A stretch of DNA of 64,000 bases from Arthrobacter sp. cf158 (GTDB taxonomy: Bacteria; Actinomycetota; Actinomycetes; Actinomycetales; Micrococcaceae): assembly GCF_900106835.1 (NCBI RefSeq), contig NZ_FNNR01000001.1:471182-535181 (forward strand), written 5' to 3'. Each line of letters starts with the position of its first letter. Position 1 is the first letter of the stretch. The position numbers and the translations under genes are program-made. Of the stretch, positions 36,321 to 45,808 are shown one piece after another. The notes under the pieces are model-generated. The model had not been told where the DNA came from and ran no database searches. It worked only from the letters and a program-made list of their open reading frames with translations.

Positions 36321-38845
36321 TAGTGGACCAGTTCCTCGGTTCCGGCCTTCGAACGGTCGCTACGGTTCAGCTTTGCGCCTTCGACGTCCACATCCGGAAG
36401 GATGCGTTCCAGCCACTTGGGAAGCCACCAGGCCTTCTCGCCCAGCAGGTACATGACGGCGGGGACAATGGTCATGCGCACCACGAAGGCATCAATCAGG
36501 ACGCCGAACGCCATCGCGAAGCCGAGCGGCCGGACCATGGTGAGGTGGCTGAAGATGAAGCCGGAGAACACGCTGACCATGATGATCGCGGCTGCGGTGA
36601 CTACTGCTGCGGCGTGGCTGAACCCGGACCGGACGGCATGTTTGGCGGACTCACCGTGCATGAAGGACTCCCTCATGCCGGACGTAATGAACACCTGGTA
36701 GTCCATCGCGAGGCCGAACAGCACACCGATCAGGATGATGGGCAGGAAGCTCAGCACCGCGCCCGGGTTGGCGACATCGAAGACGCCGCCCAGCCAGCCC
36801 CACTGATACACGGCAACGACGGCGCCGAATGCTGCGGCCAGCGAGAGCAGGAAGCCACCAGTAGCCAACAGCGGCACCACGATCGAACGGAACACCAACA
36901 GCAACAGCAGCAGGGAGAGCCCCACCACGATCGCCAGATACGGCGGCAGTGCTGCGCCGAGCTTGTTGGAGACATCGATGTTGCCTGCGGTTTGGCCCGT
37001 CAGGCCGATGGTCACGCCCAGGTCGTCCTCGATTGTGGCGCCCTTGGCGCGGAGGTCTGCCACTACCTGCACAGTGCCGGCACTGGCGGGGCCTTCCTTC
37101 GGAATGACCTGGAAGACGGCCGTGCGGCGATCTTCGCTCAGGGCAATGGGCACTGCGGCGATGACGTTCTCTACGCTGCGGAGCTGATCCGCGACGTCGA
37201 ACTGCTTGTTCTTGGCGTCATTCTCGCTGAGGCCTTCGGGGAATTCGCCGACGACGACGATCGGTCCGGTAACGCCTTCACCAAAGCTGCTGCGGGTGAG
37301 GTCGTAGGCCTTGAAGGCCTGCGAGTCGACAGGCTCGGATCCGCCGTCGGGCAATGCCAACCGCAGCTGGGAAGCCGGTAGCGCAACGGCCCCGAGAAGG
37401 ACCACGCTGAGGATCAAGGCAACCCACGGGTGACGCGTGACCATGCCTCCCCAGCCGCCGCTGCTGCGCTTCTCTTCGAGTTCGCGATCGGCGGCTTCAT
37501 GGCCAGGTTCGGCGTTGTGCTTGGCGGCCTTGGCCCAGGCGCGCTTGGAAATCAGCCTGCGGCCGATCAGCGCCAAGACAGCCGGCGTCAAGGTCAAAGC
37601 CACGACGACGGCCACTGCAACTGTCGCTGCGGCAGCAACACCCATGACCGCGAGGAACGGCAATCCCGGAACAACCAATGCTGCCAAAGCGATGATAACG
37701 GTGAGTCCCGCGAACAGCACGGCGTTGCCGGAGGTGCCGGTGGCCAGGGCTGCGGATTCTTCGGCGTCCATTCCGGCCAGGAGCTGTGTCCGGTGGCGGT
37801 TGACGATGAACAGCGAGTAGTCGATGCCCACGGCGAGGCCCAGCATCAGGGCAAGCATGGGGGAGATGGAGCTCATGTCGATCACACTGGTGAGCGCGAA
37901 CGTTCCGCCCACGCCCACGGCGACGCCGATGAGAGCCATGAGGAGCGGCAAGCCTGCCGCGATGAGCGTGCCAAGCATGAGGATCAGGACCAAGGCCGCA
38001 ACAGCAACACCCACAATTTCTGCGATGCCGAAGATCTCCGAGACGTCCTCGGTGATTTCCTTACTGGCGTAGGCAGTGACGCCAGCGGAGGAGACTCCGT
38101 GGACGATCTCTTGGACTTCTTCGCGGACAGCGGGATCAACGGCGTTGATAGAGGTCTTGAACTGGACCTGCGCTACAGCGGCTTTGTTGTCACTGGAAAC
38201 GAAACGGAGCCCCTCTGATGCTTCGAGCTGTCGCTTGCCAAGAGCCAGCGTGGCGGCGCCATCGGCGGCCTCCTTGGCTCCGGCGTCGAGCTTTTCCTTA
38301 TTGGCAGCAAGTTCGGCGCGCTGCGGTGCCAGTTGGGCGTCAATCTGGGCGGGGGTGAGGCCTGAGGCGGCGAGCTGCTGTTCAACCCCGGTGAGTTGTG
38401 CCTCGCCCGCTTCCAGCTGCGCCCGGGAGGCGTCCAGCTGGGCCTTGCCTTCTGCGGCCTTCGCTTCGCCGGCCGCGATCTCGCCAGCGGACGTGTCCAG
38501 TTGCTCCTGCGTGGTGAACGGGTTCACCGTGCCCTGAACGTCAGGCATGGCTTCCAGTTTAGTGAGCGCGGCCGCAACCGCGTCCTTCTTGGCTTGATCG
38601 AAACCGGCATCTCCGGCGTCGAAAACCACGCTGGCCGAGCCGCCCGATGAATCAGGAAGGGCTTCCTTGAGCTTGTCCGCCATCTGCTGGGTTTCGGTGC
38701 CAGGGATGGTGAAGTTGTTGGACATGGTGCCGTGGAATGCTGCGGCAGAGCCGCCTACTGCCACCATGACGGCCAGCCATATGGAGATGACGAGCCAGCG
38801 GCGGCGATACGAAAACTTGCCGAGACGGTAGAGGAACGAGGCCAT
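36320..38845 (-). CDS. MMPL/RND-family membrane transporter
   Basis: Encodes 841 residues. TM1 follows FSYRRRWLVISIWLAVM; a second group of membrane helices lies around 330-470 and a third in the last 200 residues, the two-lobed MMPL pattern, with LALMLGLAVGIDYSLFIVNRHR and GVLFGLAMDYQVFITSGMRE holding the conserved Asp-Tyr pairs. Residues about 130-230 form a repetitive coiled-coil hairpin rich in Ala/Glu/Leu, as in actinobacterial YdfJ-like members. It exports lipids or drugs by proton motive force. ATG 38845 lies one base after the tetR stop, so both are co-translated. Upstream codons in the frame lie inside tetR. Confidence 0.9.
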   Translation of the reverse strand: MASFLYRLGKFSYRRRWLVISIWLAVMVAVGGSAAAFHGTMSNNFTIPGTETQQMADKLKEALPDSSGGSASVVFDAGDAGFDQAKKDAVAAALTKLEAMPDVQGTVNPFTTQEQLDTSAGEIAAGEAKAAEGKAQLDASRAQLEAGEAQLTGVEQQLAASGLTPAQIDAQLAPQRAELAANKEKLDAGAKEAADGAATLALGKRQLEASEGLRFVSSDNKAAVAQVQFKTSINAVDPAVREEVQEIVHGVSSAGVTAYASKEITEDVSEIFGIAEIVGVAVAALVLILMLGTLIAAGLPLLMALIGVAVGVGGTFALTSVIDMSSISPMLALMLGLAVGIDYSLFIVNRHRTQLLAGMDAEESAALATGTSGNAVLFAGLTVIIALAALVVPGLPFLAVMGVAAAATVAVAVVVALTLTPAVLALIGRRLISKRAWAKAAKHNAEPGHEAADRELEEKRSSGGWGGMVTRHPWVALILSVVLLGAVALPASQLRLALPDGGSEPVDSQAFKAYDLTRSSFGEGVTGPIVVVGEFPEGLSENDAKNKQFDVADQLRSVENVIAAVPIALSEDRRTAVFQVIPKEGPASAGTVQVVADLRAKGATIEDDLGVTIGLTGQTAGNIDVSNKLGAALPPYLAIVVGLSLLLLLLVFRSIVVPLLATGGFLLSLAAAFGAVVAVYQWGWLGGVFDVANPGAVLSFLPIILIGVLFGLAMDYQVFITSGMRESFMHGESAKHAVRSGFSHAAAVVTAAAIIMVSVFSGFIFSHLTMVRPLGFAMAFGVLIDAFVVRMTIVPAVMYLLGEKAWWLPKWLERILPDVDVEGAKLNRSDRSKAGTEELVH

Positions 38846-38846
38846 G

Positions 38847-39572
38847 TCAGAACCGATCTTTGGTGGTTGGAACGGAGGGGGAGGCTGTTGTCGCTGTGGA
38901 GAAAGCGTTCGACGGCGGCGCGAAGCCGGCGCCGAGAAGGCCCATCGCATCGATGAGGTGCTGGCGAAGGACCGCGAGGGATTCCGCGGAGAGGTCGGGG
39001 CCGCGTTCGATGAACCAGACGGTCATTGCCGCTTTGCCGCAGGAGATGACGGAGCCGGCCAACGCATGGAGGTAGAGCTCACTGATGCCTTCGCCCAACC
39101 TGCTGCGGGCGGCGTCAATGATCTGCGCTGTGCAGTGCTCCCAGGCTTCAAGCTCGGAGCGTGCAAGCTGGCGGTTGTCCTGCGTCAGGCTGAACAGCTC
39201 GGCCATGGGTGCCACGGACATTGGATCGGCCAGCGCCATGAGGGCTGCCTGGGCGGATTCTAGGATCGACTCCTCTGCGGGACGCAGCCGGAACTGCTCC
39301 AGTGCGTGGTCCATGAAGCCATCGGCTACGGAGGCCAGCGCTGCTTCGAGGCTAGGGAAGTAATTGAAGAAAGTTCGCCGCGAGACACCCGCGGTGGCTG
39401 CGATGTCCTCCACGGTGAAGTTGCCGGGCCCGTTGCTGCGCAGGAGGTCCAAGGCTGCGGACGCGATAGAGCTGCGGGTGGCCGCCTTGTTGAGCTCACG
39501 CCGTGACGGGGCGCTGGTCTCTGCAAGGGTAAGCGACTCCGCAGTGGCATCCTGGCTACTGGTTTGGGTCAC
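38847..39572 (-). CDS. TetR-family transcriptional regulator of the MMPL exporter
   Basis: Encodes 241 residues. The helix-turn-helix is within NFTVEDIAATAGVSRRTFFNYFPS (residues about 50-75, recognition helix VSRRTFFNYF), preceded by a Thr/Ser/Glu-rich tail and followed by an all-helical ligand domain. GTG 39572 is the start. It is first of a two-gene unit with mmpL and has overlapping palindromes 4-28 bp upstream of its start, so it very likely represses both. The inducer is unknown. Confidence 0.9.
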   Translation of the reverse strand: MTQTSSQDATAESLTLAETSAPSRRELNKAATRSSIASAALDLLRSNGPGNFTVEDIAATAGVSRRTFFNYFPSLEAALASVADGFMDHALEQFRLRPAEESILESAQAALMALADPMSVAPMAELFSLTQDNRQLARSELEAWEHCTAQIIDAARSRLGEGISELYLHALAGSVISCGKAAMTVWFIERGPDLSAESLAVLRQHLIDAMGLLGAGFAPPSNAFSTATTASPSVPTTKDRF

Positions 39573-39575
39573 ATA

Positions 39576-39600
39576 CTTACACTAAGTGCAAGTTTGCACT
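39576..39600. promoter_or_regulatory. Overlapping TetR-type operators
   Basis: CTTACACT (39576-39583) and AGTGCAAG (39585-39592) form one palindrome with a single mismatch; AGTGCAA (39585-39591) and TTGCACT (39594-39600) form a second, perfect one sharing the middle half-site. They sit directly before the TetR GTG, as in autoregulated tetR genes. Confidence 0.65.
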
Positions 39601-39714
39601 GTGCGCAATTTTGAGCTGTTCTGGGTAGTAAAAATCCCGCCCTCGCTTGCTTCTCTCACCGCCTAGAGGGTGACGAAACGAACAAGAACGGGACTCGGAT
39701 GGGTGTGCCTGGGC

Positions 39715-40188
39715 TTAGAACTGCTGCGGGGGCGCGGGCGGAGTGGGCTGCTGCGGTTGTGCCGGGGGAGCGGGGTGGGTTGGAGCAGGCTGCGCCGGCC
39801 GGGAGTTCTGCTCCGCGGCCGTCTTGGTCAAGTAAACGGATTGCCCTGTGGCGCCCGGTTCGCCCTCACCCAGCGGCAGGACGTACACCGCGGTTCCATA
39901 GGCGCAGACTTCGGTCCAGTTGGTGCCCATCTCTGAGGTGTCGAAACGCATGGCGACGATGGCGTTGGCGCCGCGCTGCTGCGCTTCGTTGACCATGCGC
40001 GCCATGACTTCCTGGCGGCTTTCGTAGAGTGCCTTGGTCATCTCGGGCAGCTCTCCGCCGCCGAGGGATCGGAAACCGGCCAGCATTTGCGAGCCAATAT
40101 CACGGGAGCGGACAGTGAGGCCCATGACTTCGCCGAAGACGGCGTCAATGCGGTGGCCTGGGATTTCATTGGAGGTGACGATCAGCAT
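39715..40188 (-). CDS. YbjQ/DUF74 family protein with Pro/Gln-rich tail
   Basis: Encodes 157 residues. The first 105 residues match YbjQ (heavy-metal-binding domain family): MLIVTSNEIPGHRIDAVFGEVMG, VRSRDIGSQMLAGFRSLGGGE, EMTKALYESRQEVMARMVNEA and GANAIVAMRFDTSEMG. This forms a pentameric beta fold; function is unknown. The last 30 residues are almost all Pro, Gln and Ala (PAPTHPAPPAQPQQPTPPAP), a tail not part of the usual domain and possibly disordered. Monocistronic between mmpL/tetR and the symporter. Confidence 0.85.
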   Translation of the reverse strand: MLIVTSNEIPGHRIDAVFGEVMGLTVRSRDIGSQMLAGFRSLGGGELPEMTKALYESRQEVMARMVNEAQQRGANAIVAMRFDTSEMGTNWTEVCAYGTAVYVLPLGEGEPGATGQSVYLTKTAAEQNSRPAQPAPTHPAPPAQPQQPTPPAPPQQF

Positions 40189-40225
40189 GGTCTGAGCCTA
40201 TCCAGCTTTAGTCACTTAAACAGGG

Positions 40226-40257
40226 AAATCCCCCGGGGAGAACTCCCCGGGGGATTT
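40226..40257 (-). terminator. Terminator of the dicarboxylate symporter gene
   Basis: AAATCCCCCGGGGAG (40226-40240) is perfectly complementary to CTCCCCGGGGGATTT (40243-40257). The hairpin starts 23 bp past the symporter stop and ends with an A/T-rich base. It also precedes the YbjQ gene. Confidence 0.8.
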
Positions 40258-40280
40258 GCGCCGTGTCCAGAGGCCGAGGC

Positions 40281-41714
40281 TTAGGCCTTCGAATCAGCCA
40301 GTTCGCGCTCGTTGCTTTCTGCTGCTGCCTTGTCGGCTGCGTATTCGTCAGCGAACGCAGCACCGTTGCGGGGCGCGTTGTACAACGACTCGTCCAGGAT
40401 GCCTTGGCGCTTCGCCACAATGGCGGGGACCAGTGCCTGGCCTGCCACGTTAACGGCCGTGCGGCCCATGTCCAGGATGGGGTCGATCGCCAGCAGGAGC
40501 CCGACGCCGGCAAGCGGAAGTCCCAGCGTGGACAGCGTCAGGGTGAGCATGACCACGGCACCGGTGGTGCCCGCCGTGGCTGCGGAACCGAGGACGGAGA
40601 CCAGCACGATCAGCAGGTACTGGCTGAAGTCGAGGTTGATGCCGAAGAACTGGGCCACGAAGATCGCTGCGATGGCCGGGTAGATGGCTGCGCAGCCGTC
40701 CATCTTGGTGGTAGCGCCCAGCGGCACGGCGAAGGAAGCGTAGCCGGAGGGGACGCCCAGGTTCCGTTCAGTGACGCGCTGCGTGAGCGGCAGCGTGCCA
40801 ATGGAGGAGCGGGAAACGAAGGCAAGCTGCACTGCCGGCCAAACACCGGAGAAGTACTGCTTGACGGACAGGCCGTGGACGCGGACCAGGATCGGGTAGA
40901 GGACGAAGAGCACCAAGGCCAGGCCGATGTAGATGGCAGCCGTGAACTTGCCCAGGGATCCGATGGTGTCCCAACCGTAGATCGCAACAGCGTTACCGAT
41001 GAGGCCGATGGTGCCCAGCGGGGCGATGCGGATGATCCACCACAGGACCTTCTGGATGACTGCAAGCGCGGAAGCGTTGAACGTCAGGAAGGCTTCGGCC
41101 TGCTTGCCCACTTTGAGGGCCGCAACGCCGATGGCGATGGCGATCACCAGAATCTGCAGCACGTTGAAGTTGACGGCAGTGCTGACGGTGGTGGCAGCAT
41201 TGGCGCTCTCAGTAACGGTGGAGCTGGCGCCAAGACCCAGGAAGTTCTTGGGGAACAGGCCGATCAGGAAGGCCCACCAGTCGCCGGTCTTACCGGCGTA
41301 CTTCGCTTCCTCGGTGATGCCGGTTGCTGCGCCGGGCTGCAGGAGTACGCCCAGGCCGATACCGATCAGCACCGAGACCAGTGAGGTGATCGCGAACCAG
41401 AGCAGTGTGTTCCATGCCAATCGGGCGGCGTTGGAGACCTGACGCAGGTTCGCGATGGAGCTCACCACAGCGGTGAAAATCAAAGGAACGACGGCGGTCT
41501 GCAGCAACGAGACGTAGCTGGAACCAATGGTCTGGAGAGTAGCGCCGAGGCCGTTGGGGGCCGTCTTGGTGCTGCCCGTGTACTTGGCGATGAGGCCGAG
41601 GACCAGGCCGATGATGAGGGCTGCGATGATCTGGACGCCGAAGGAACCGGCCCACTTGGGGAGCCGGAAGCCGGTCTTGCCAGCTGCTGGGGAAGTGTTG
41701 GTTGAGGTGCTCAC
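40281..41714 (-). CDS. Dicarboxylate/amino acid:cation symporter (DAACS family)
   Basis: Encodes 477 residues with about eight membrane segments and two re-entrant loops. The serine-rich hairpin reads SRSSIGTLPLT and the second hairpin region PLGATTKMDGCA; the conserved substrate-binding part near the end reads GTTGAVVMLTLTLSTLGLPL. The family takes up glutamate, aspartate, serine or C4-dicarboxylates with Na+ or H+. Both substrate and cation are uncertain. GTG 41714 is the start. A 304-bp spacer with inverted repeats lies upstream. The cytoplasmic C-terminus is charged and Ala/Glu-rich. Confidence 0.9.
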   Translation of the reverse strand: MSTSTNTSPAAGKTGFRLPKWAGSFGVQIIAALIIGLVLGLIAKYTGSTKTAPNGLGATLQTIGSSYVSLLQTAVVPLIFTAVVSSIANLRQVSNAARLAWNTLLWFAITSLVSVLIGIGLGVLLQPGAATGITEEAKYAGKTGDWWAFLIGLFPKNFLGLGASSTVTESANAATTVSTAVNFNVLQILVIAIAIGVAALKVGKQAEAFLTFNASALAVIQKVLWWIIRIAPLGTIGLIGNAVAIYGWDTIGSLGKFTAAIYIGLALVLFVLYPILVRVHGLSVKQYFSGVWPAVQLAFVSRSSIGTLPLTQRVTERNLGVPSGYASFAVPLGATTKMDGCAAIYPAIAAIFVAQFFGINLDFSQYLLIVLVSVLGSAATAGTTGAVVMLTLTLSTLGLPLAGVGLLLAIDPILDMGRTAVNVAGQALVPAIVAKRQGILDESLYNAPRNGAAFADEYAADKAAAESNERELADSKA

Positions 41715-42018
41715 CGGAACACGTTAGGTGCATCGCAAATAACATAGCGAACGAACGTTGAGAAATGTTACGTCGCCCCCTGTGCTGTTCTCGATTGTGA
41801 GCCGCTAAATTGCGGGCCCCGCGCGGGTTTTTGTGAAGTTATTCCCGGAAACAGTGTGGCGATCATCTCGAGTGCGTTGCGAGCCTTTCCCCCGCTGGCG
41901 CACCCTTTCCCGCGGATCGCACCCGTAACCTCTGGTGCGAAACGCGGGAACGGGTGCGACCCTAGCGCCGAAGGGGTGCGCACGGAGGGAACTGGAGCCC
42001 GTCGCGCGCAGCAACTTT
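41715..42018. other. Intergenic interval with GCGCACCC/GGGTGCGC inverted repeats
   Basis: No coding signal is convincing in this 304-bp gap between the DUF885 gene and the symporter. CGCACCCTTTCCCGCG (41899-41914) is matched by CGCGGGAACGGGTGCG (41943-41958) with one mismatch, and the enclosed 28 bases contain their own CGCACC/GGTGCG pair. Further GGGTGCG copies follow to 41981. The half nearest the symporter is A/T-richer and presumably holds its promoter. Confidence 0.5.
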
Positions 42019-43701
42019 CTAGCCCAGCAACGCCCGCCGGAGAACGTCCAAGCCCACAGAGCCGATGTTCAACGCTCTGCTGTGGAAGGACTTGAGATCG
42101 AAACCTTCACGGGATTCAAGCTCGGCACGGATCTGCTCCCACAGACGCTGCCCCACCTTGTAGGACGGCGCCTGTCCCGGCCAGCCCAGGTAGCGGGTGA
42201 ATTCGAACTGGAGCTGGCCTTCGCTGATGTCGAGGTTGGCCTTGAGGAAGTCGAAGCCCTTCTCCGGTGTCCAAGCGCCGGTGCCCCAGCGTTCGGGGAC
42301 GGGGAGCTCCAGGTGGACGCCGATGTCGAACACTACGCGGGCTGCCCGCATTCGCTGGCCATCCAGCATGCCCATGTGGTCACCCGGGTCCTTGAGGTAG
42401 CCCAGTTCCAGCATGAGCTGCTCGGCGTAGAGCGCCCAGCCTTCACCATGGCCCGAGACCCAGCAGACGTTCCGCCGCCAATTATTGAGAAGTTCGCGCC
42501 GGTACGTAGCGGTGGCAACCTGGAGGTGGTGGCCGGGGACGCCTTCGTGGAACACGGTGGTGGTTTCGGACCAGGTGGTGAAGGTGTCTTCACCGGCCGG
42601 TACGGACCACCACATGCGGCCGGGGCGGGAGAAGTCGTCAGAGGGGCCGGTGTAGTAGATGCCGCCCTCGTCGGTGGGAGCGATCATGCACTCAAGGGTC
42701 TTCATGACATCGGGGATATCGAAGTGGACATCGGCCAGCTCCGAGACGGCACGGTCGGAGAGTTCCTGCATCCAGGCTTTCAGGGCGTCGGTGCCCTTGA
42801 TCTGGCGTGCGGGGTCGTTGTTGAGGATGGCCTTGGCTTCTTCAATGGATGCGCCGGGCTTGATCTGCGCCGCGACCTTTTCCTGCTCACCGATAAGCCG
42901 TTCAAGCTCCTGGACACCCCACGCGTAGGTTTCCTCGAGATCCACTTCGGCGCCAACAAATGAACGGGATGCCAGCGCGTAGCGTTCGCGCCCCACGGCG
43001 TCTTTTTCGGGGGCTGCGGGCAACAATTCGTCCCGGAGGAAGTCGCCCAAAGCGCTGTACGCTGAGCGCGCGGCTGCGGTACCAGCGTCGAGCCTGTCCT
43101 GAACCTCGGCGGGCAGCGGCGAACCACCAACGGCGGCCGATGAAGCCATCTTGGCGAAGAAGCCGTCCTCTGCGGCGTAGCGGCCGGTCTGCTCGATCAC
43201 AATCCGGACCTGCCGGGCTGCGGCCACTTTTCCTTCGGCAGCAGCCGAGCGAAGGGAAGCGATGTACCCCTCAACAGCCCCGGGAACGTTGGCGGCGCGG
43301 CCCGCAATGTGCTCCCACTGTTCAACCGTGTCCGTGGGCATGAGGTCGAAGATGGCGCGGATGTCCTGCGCCGGGGAGGCGATGTTGTTGAGGTCTGCCG
43401 CATCCCAACCGGACTCGTGGATCTCCAGTTCCAGGCCCAGCCGCTCGCGCATGGCGTCGAGGGTGACAGCGTCCACATCATCGGACGGCTCAAGGCCAGC
43501 CAGGGCATCCAAGGCTAACTTTGTGGCCTCCGCATGGGCCTCGGCACCGGCAGGGGAGTAGTCCTGGTATTCGGTTTCATGTCCCGGCAAGCCCAGCGTG
43601 GTGGCGAAACTGGGATTGAGTTCGATCAACTTTTCTGTGTACGCGTCAGCGACGGCATCGATGGCGGACTTCGGGCGTACAGGAGTGTTTGCAGTAGTCA
43701 C
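42019..43701 (-). CDS. DUF885-family protein (putative metallopeptidase)
   Basis: Encodes 560 residues. The diagnostic HEGxPGHH motif is present in VFHEGVPGHHLQVA near residue 390, along with GEGWALYAEQLMLELGY; together these provide His/His/Glu ligands like those in gluzincin peptidases. The family is common in actinobacteria and mostly uncharacterised; some members are aminopeptidase- or carboxypeptidase-like. No signal peptide. GTG 43701 is the start. It follows the acyl-CoA carboxylase epsilon gene by 66 bp on the same strand, but no metabolic link is known. Confidence 0.88.
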   Translation of the reverse strand: MTTANTPVRPKSAIDAVADAYTEKLIELNPSFATTLGLPGHETEYQDYSPAGAEAHAEATKLALDALAGLEPSDDVDAVTLDAMRERLGLELEIHESGWDAADLNNIASPAQDIRAIFDLMPTDTVEQWEHIAGRAANVPGAVEGYIASLRSAAAEGKVAAARQVRIVIEQTGRYAAEDGFFAKMASSAAVGGSPLPAEVQDRLDAGTAAARSAYSALGDFLRDELLPAAPEKDAVGRERYALASRSFVGAEVDLEETYAWGVQELERLIGEQEKVAAQIKPGASIEEAKAILNNDPARQIKGTDALKAWMQELSDRAVSELADVHFDIPDVMKTLECMIAPTDEGGIYYTGPSDDFSRPGRMWWSVPAGEDTFTTWSETTTVFHEGVPGHHLQVATATYRRELLNNWRRNVCWVSGHGEGWALYAEQLMLELGYLKDPGDHMGMLDGQRMRAARVVFDIGVHLELPVPERWGTGAWTPEKGFDFLKANLDISEGQLQFEFTRYLGWPGQAPSYKVGQRLWEQIRAELESREGFDLKSFHSRALNIGSVGLDVLRRALLG

Positions 43702-43767
43702 CCACAGAGCCTAGCCGCGAGACCGCTTACGTGAAAGGGTTGTTGAACTATCTACGCACGAGAAAAA

Positions 43768-44025
43768 TCAGCCGCGGCTGCGCTTCCATGCGCCAGGACC
43801 CGGGGTCGGGTCCAGACGCAATTGCTGGCGACGCACCCAATGCCGGACGTTCGGCTTGGACGCCGCCGCTTCCTGGGGCGCACCGAGAGACACCACGACG
43901 GCGGCAATCGCCGCGAGCTCTTCGGCCGTCGGTTCGCCCTTGACCACCGAAAACAGCGGCGCAGCGGCTGCTTCTGCGGGTACCTGATCAGGCGCGGAAT
44001 CAGCCCGGTGCTTCGGCGTGCTCAC
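43768..44025 (-). CDS. accE: Acyl-CoA carboxylase epsilon subunit
   Basis: Encodes 85 residues. The segment [20 protein letters not shown] is the diagnostic core of the small actinobacterial epsilon subunit, followed by a tail rich in Trp/Arg ([22 protein letters not shown]). It stabilises the alpha-beta carboxylase complex. The GTG start overlaps the beta subunit stop by four bases (GTGA), so the two are translationally coupled. Short for a gene but fully supported by context and motif. Confidence 0.92.
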   Translation of the reverse strand: MSTPKHRADSAPDQVPAEAAAAPLFSVVKGEPTAEELAAIAAVVVSLGAPQEAAASKPNVRHWVRRQQLRLDPTPGPGAWKRSRG

Positions 44026-45605
44026 AGCGGGATGTTTCCGTGCTTCTTGGTGGGCAGGCTCGCGCGCTTGTCCCGCAGGGCGCGGAGTCCGCGGATAATC
44101 TGCATACGTGTATCCGACGGCGCGATCACCGCGTCCACGTAGCCCAGTTGCGCTGCCTGGTACGGGTTGAGGAGTTCTTCCTCGTAGCCCTGGATGATCT
44201 CGGCGCGCTTTGCCTCTACGTCGCCGCCGGCCTCGGCAACCGCTGCGAGGTCACGGCGGTAGAGGATGTTCACTGCACCCTGGGCCCCCATGACGCCGAT
44301 CTGGGCTGTGGGCCACGCCAGGTTGAGGTCGGCTCCGAGCTTCTTGGAGCCCATCACGATGTACGCGCCACCGTAAGCCTTGCGGGTGATGACGGTGAGC
44401 TTGGGGACAGTGGCTTCTGCGTAGGCGTAGAGCAGTTTGGCTCCGCGGCGGATGATGCCCTGGAACTCCTGGTCCTTGCCGGGCAGGAAGCCGGGGACAT
44501 CCACCAGCGTGATGATGGGGATGTTGAACGCATCGCAGTGGCGCACAAAGCGGGCGGCCTTTTCCGACGCTGAAATGTCCAGTGTTCCAGCGAACTGCAT
44601 GGGCTGGTTGGCCACGATGCCCACGGTGTGTCCCTCAACGCGGCCGTAGCCGATCATGACGTTGGGGGCGTACAAGGACTGCATCTCCAGGAAATGGGCG
44701 TCATCAACGATCTGCTCGATGACCTTACGCATGTCATACGGCTGGTTCGCGGAATCCGGGATCAGGCCATCCAGGGCGAGGTCGTCGTCGTTGAGTTCCA
44801 GTTCCTGGTCGTGCTCCACCACGGGGGCCTCGGACAGGTTGTTGGACGGGAGGAAATCCAGGAGCTCGCGGACGAATTCGATCGCGTCGGCTTCATCGGA
44901 GGCAAGGTAGGTGGAGGTACCGGTAGTGGCGTTGTGCTGCCGGGCACCGCCGAGTGTTTCCATGTCCACGTCTTCGCCGGTGACGGTCTTGATGACGTCA
45001 GGTCCGGTGATGAACATGTGCGAGGTCTTGTCCACCATCACCACGTAGTCGGTGAGGGCCGGGGAGTAGGCGGCGCCGCCGGCGCAAGGTCCCATGATGA
45101 GGGAGATCTGGGGGACAACGCCGGAAGCGTGGACGTTGTTGCGGAAGATGTCCGCGAACATGGCCAGAGAGGCGACGCCTTCCTGGATACGTGCACCGCC
45201 GCCGTCGTTGATGCCCACAACCGGGCAGCCGTTGCGCAGTGCGAATTCCTGGACCTTGACGATTTTCTCGCCGTTGACCTGGCTCAGCGAACCGCCGTAG
45301 ACGCTGAAGTCCTGGCTGTAAATGGCGATCAGGCGGCCATCCACTGTGCCGTATCCGGAGACAACGCCGTCGCCGAGCGGCTTCTTCTTCTCCATGCCGA
45401 AGGCCGTGGAACGGTGGACTGCCAGGGCGTCGAACTCCACGAAGGACCCCGGGTCAACCAGGAGGTCGATGCGTTCGCGGGCCGTGTTCTTGCCGCGTGC
45501 GTGCTGCTTCTCAATCGCTTCCGGGCCGGAAGGTTGCTCTGCACGGGCCTGGCGGTCGCGGAAGTCGGCAATCTTTCCCGCTGTCGTTGTCAGATCGTGG
45601 CTCAT
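44022..45605 (-). CDS. accD: Acyl-CoA carboxylase beta subunit (carboxyltransferase)
   Basis: Encodes 527 residues. Crotonase-like N and C carboxyltransferase domains are seen: [14 protein letters not shown] and [16 protein letters not shown] (oxyanion and CoA contacts), then [30 protein letters not shown] and [11 protein letters not shown]. It transfers the carboxyl group from biotin on the alpha subunit to acetyl- or propionyl-CoA. ATG 45605 is preferred; TTG 45608 is directly adjacent. Divergent from the SDR gene over a 203-bp interval containing a perfect palindrome; coupled to accE. Confidence 0.93.
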   Translation of the reverse strand: MSHDLTTTAGKIADFRDRQARAEQPSGPEAIEKQHARGKNTARERIDLLVDPGSFVEFDALAVHRSTAFGMEKKKPLGDGVVSGYGTVDGRLIAIYSQDFSVYGGSLSQVNGEKIVKVQEFALRNGCPVVGINDGGGARIQEGVASLAMFADIFRNNVHASGVVPQISLIMGPCAGGAAYSPALTDYVVMVDKTSHMFITGPDVIKTVTGEDVDMETLGGARQHNATTGTSTYLASDEADAIEFVRELLDFLPSNNLSEAPVVEHDQELELNDDDLALDGLIPDSANQPYDMRKVIEQIVDDAHFLEMQSLYAPNVMIGYGRVEGHTVGIVANQPMQFAGTLDISASEKAARFVRHCDAFNIPIITLVDVPGFLPGKDQEFQGIIRRGAKLLYAYAEATVPKLTVITRKAYGGAYIVMGSKKLGADLNLAWPTAQIGVMGAQGAVNILYRRDLAAVAEAGGDVEAKRAEIIQGYEEELLNPYQAAQLGYVDAVIAPSDTRMQIIRGLRALRDKRASLPTKKHGNIPL

Positions 45606-45766
45606 CAAGTGTCTCCGGCTCTGTAGCTGATTTTCGCTGGCACAGTTCGTTCACGGTTAAGTAGCTTCCGTACAAAGAACAGGCCCCGATGGCCAGTCTA
45701 GTGACGCCTTTGCCGCGAACCGCTGTAGAAACCCTACAATTTTCAGCGTCCAAGCCAAAGCCAATG

Positions 45767-45790
45767 CTATGTTACCCGTCAGTAACATAG
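45767..45790. promoter_or_regulatory. Perfect 24-bp palindromic operator between accD and the SDR gene
   Basis: CTATGTTAC (45767-45775), six bases, GTAACATAG (45782-45790): both 9-base arms pair exactly. It lies 18 bp before the SDR start and 161 bp before the accD start, where a repressor could block the SDR promoter. Size and symmetry suggest a TetR- or GntR-family dimer; the protein is not identifiable here. Confidence 0.65.
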
Positions 45791-45808
45791 TTGGGCTAGA
45801 GTGTCCCC

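Noticed and set aside
41748..41761. SOS-like sequence CGAACGAACGTTGA before the symporter gene
   Set aside because: Only 8 of 10 consensus positions match, and the right half-site lacks the essential CG; also no repair gene follows.
41856..42095. Short open frames in the symporter/DUF885 spacer
   Set aside because: Translations are driven by the inverted repeats, no ribosome site or homology, and they run into DUF885.
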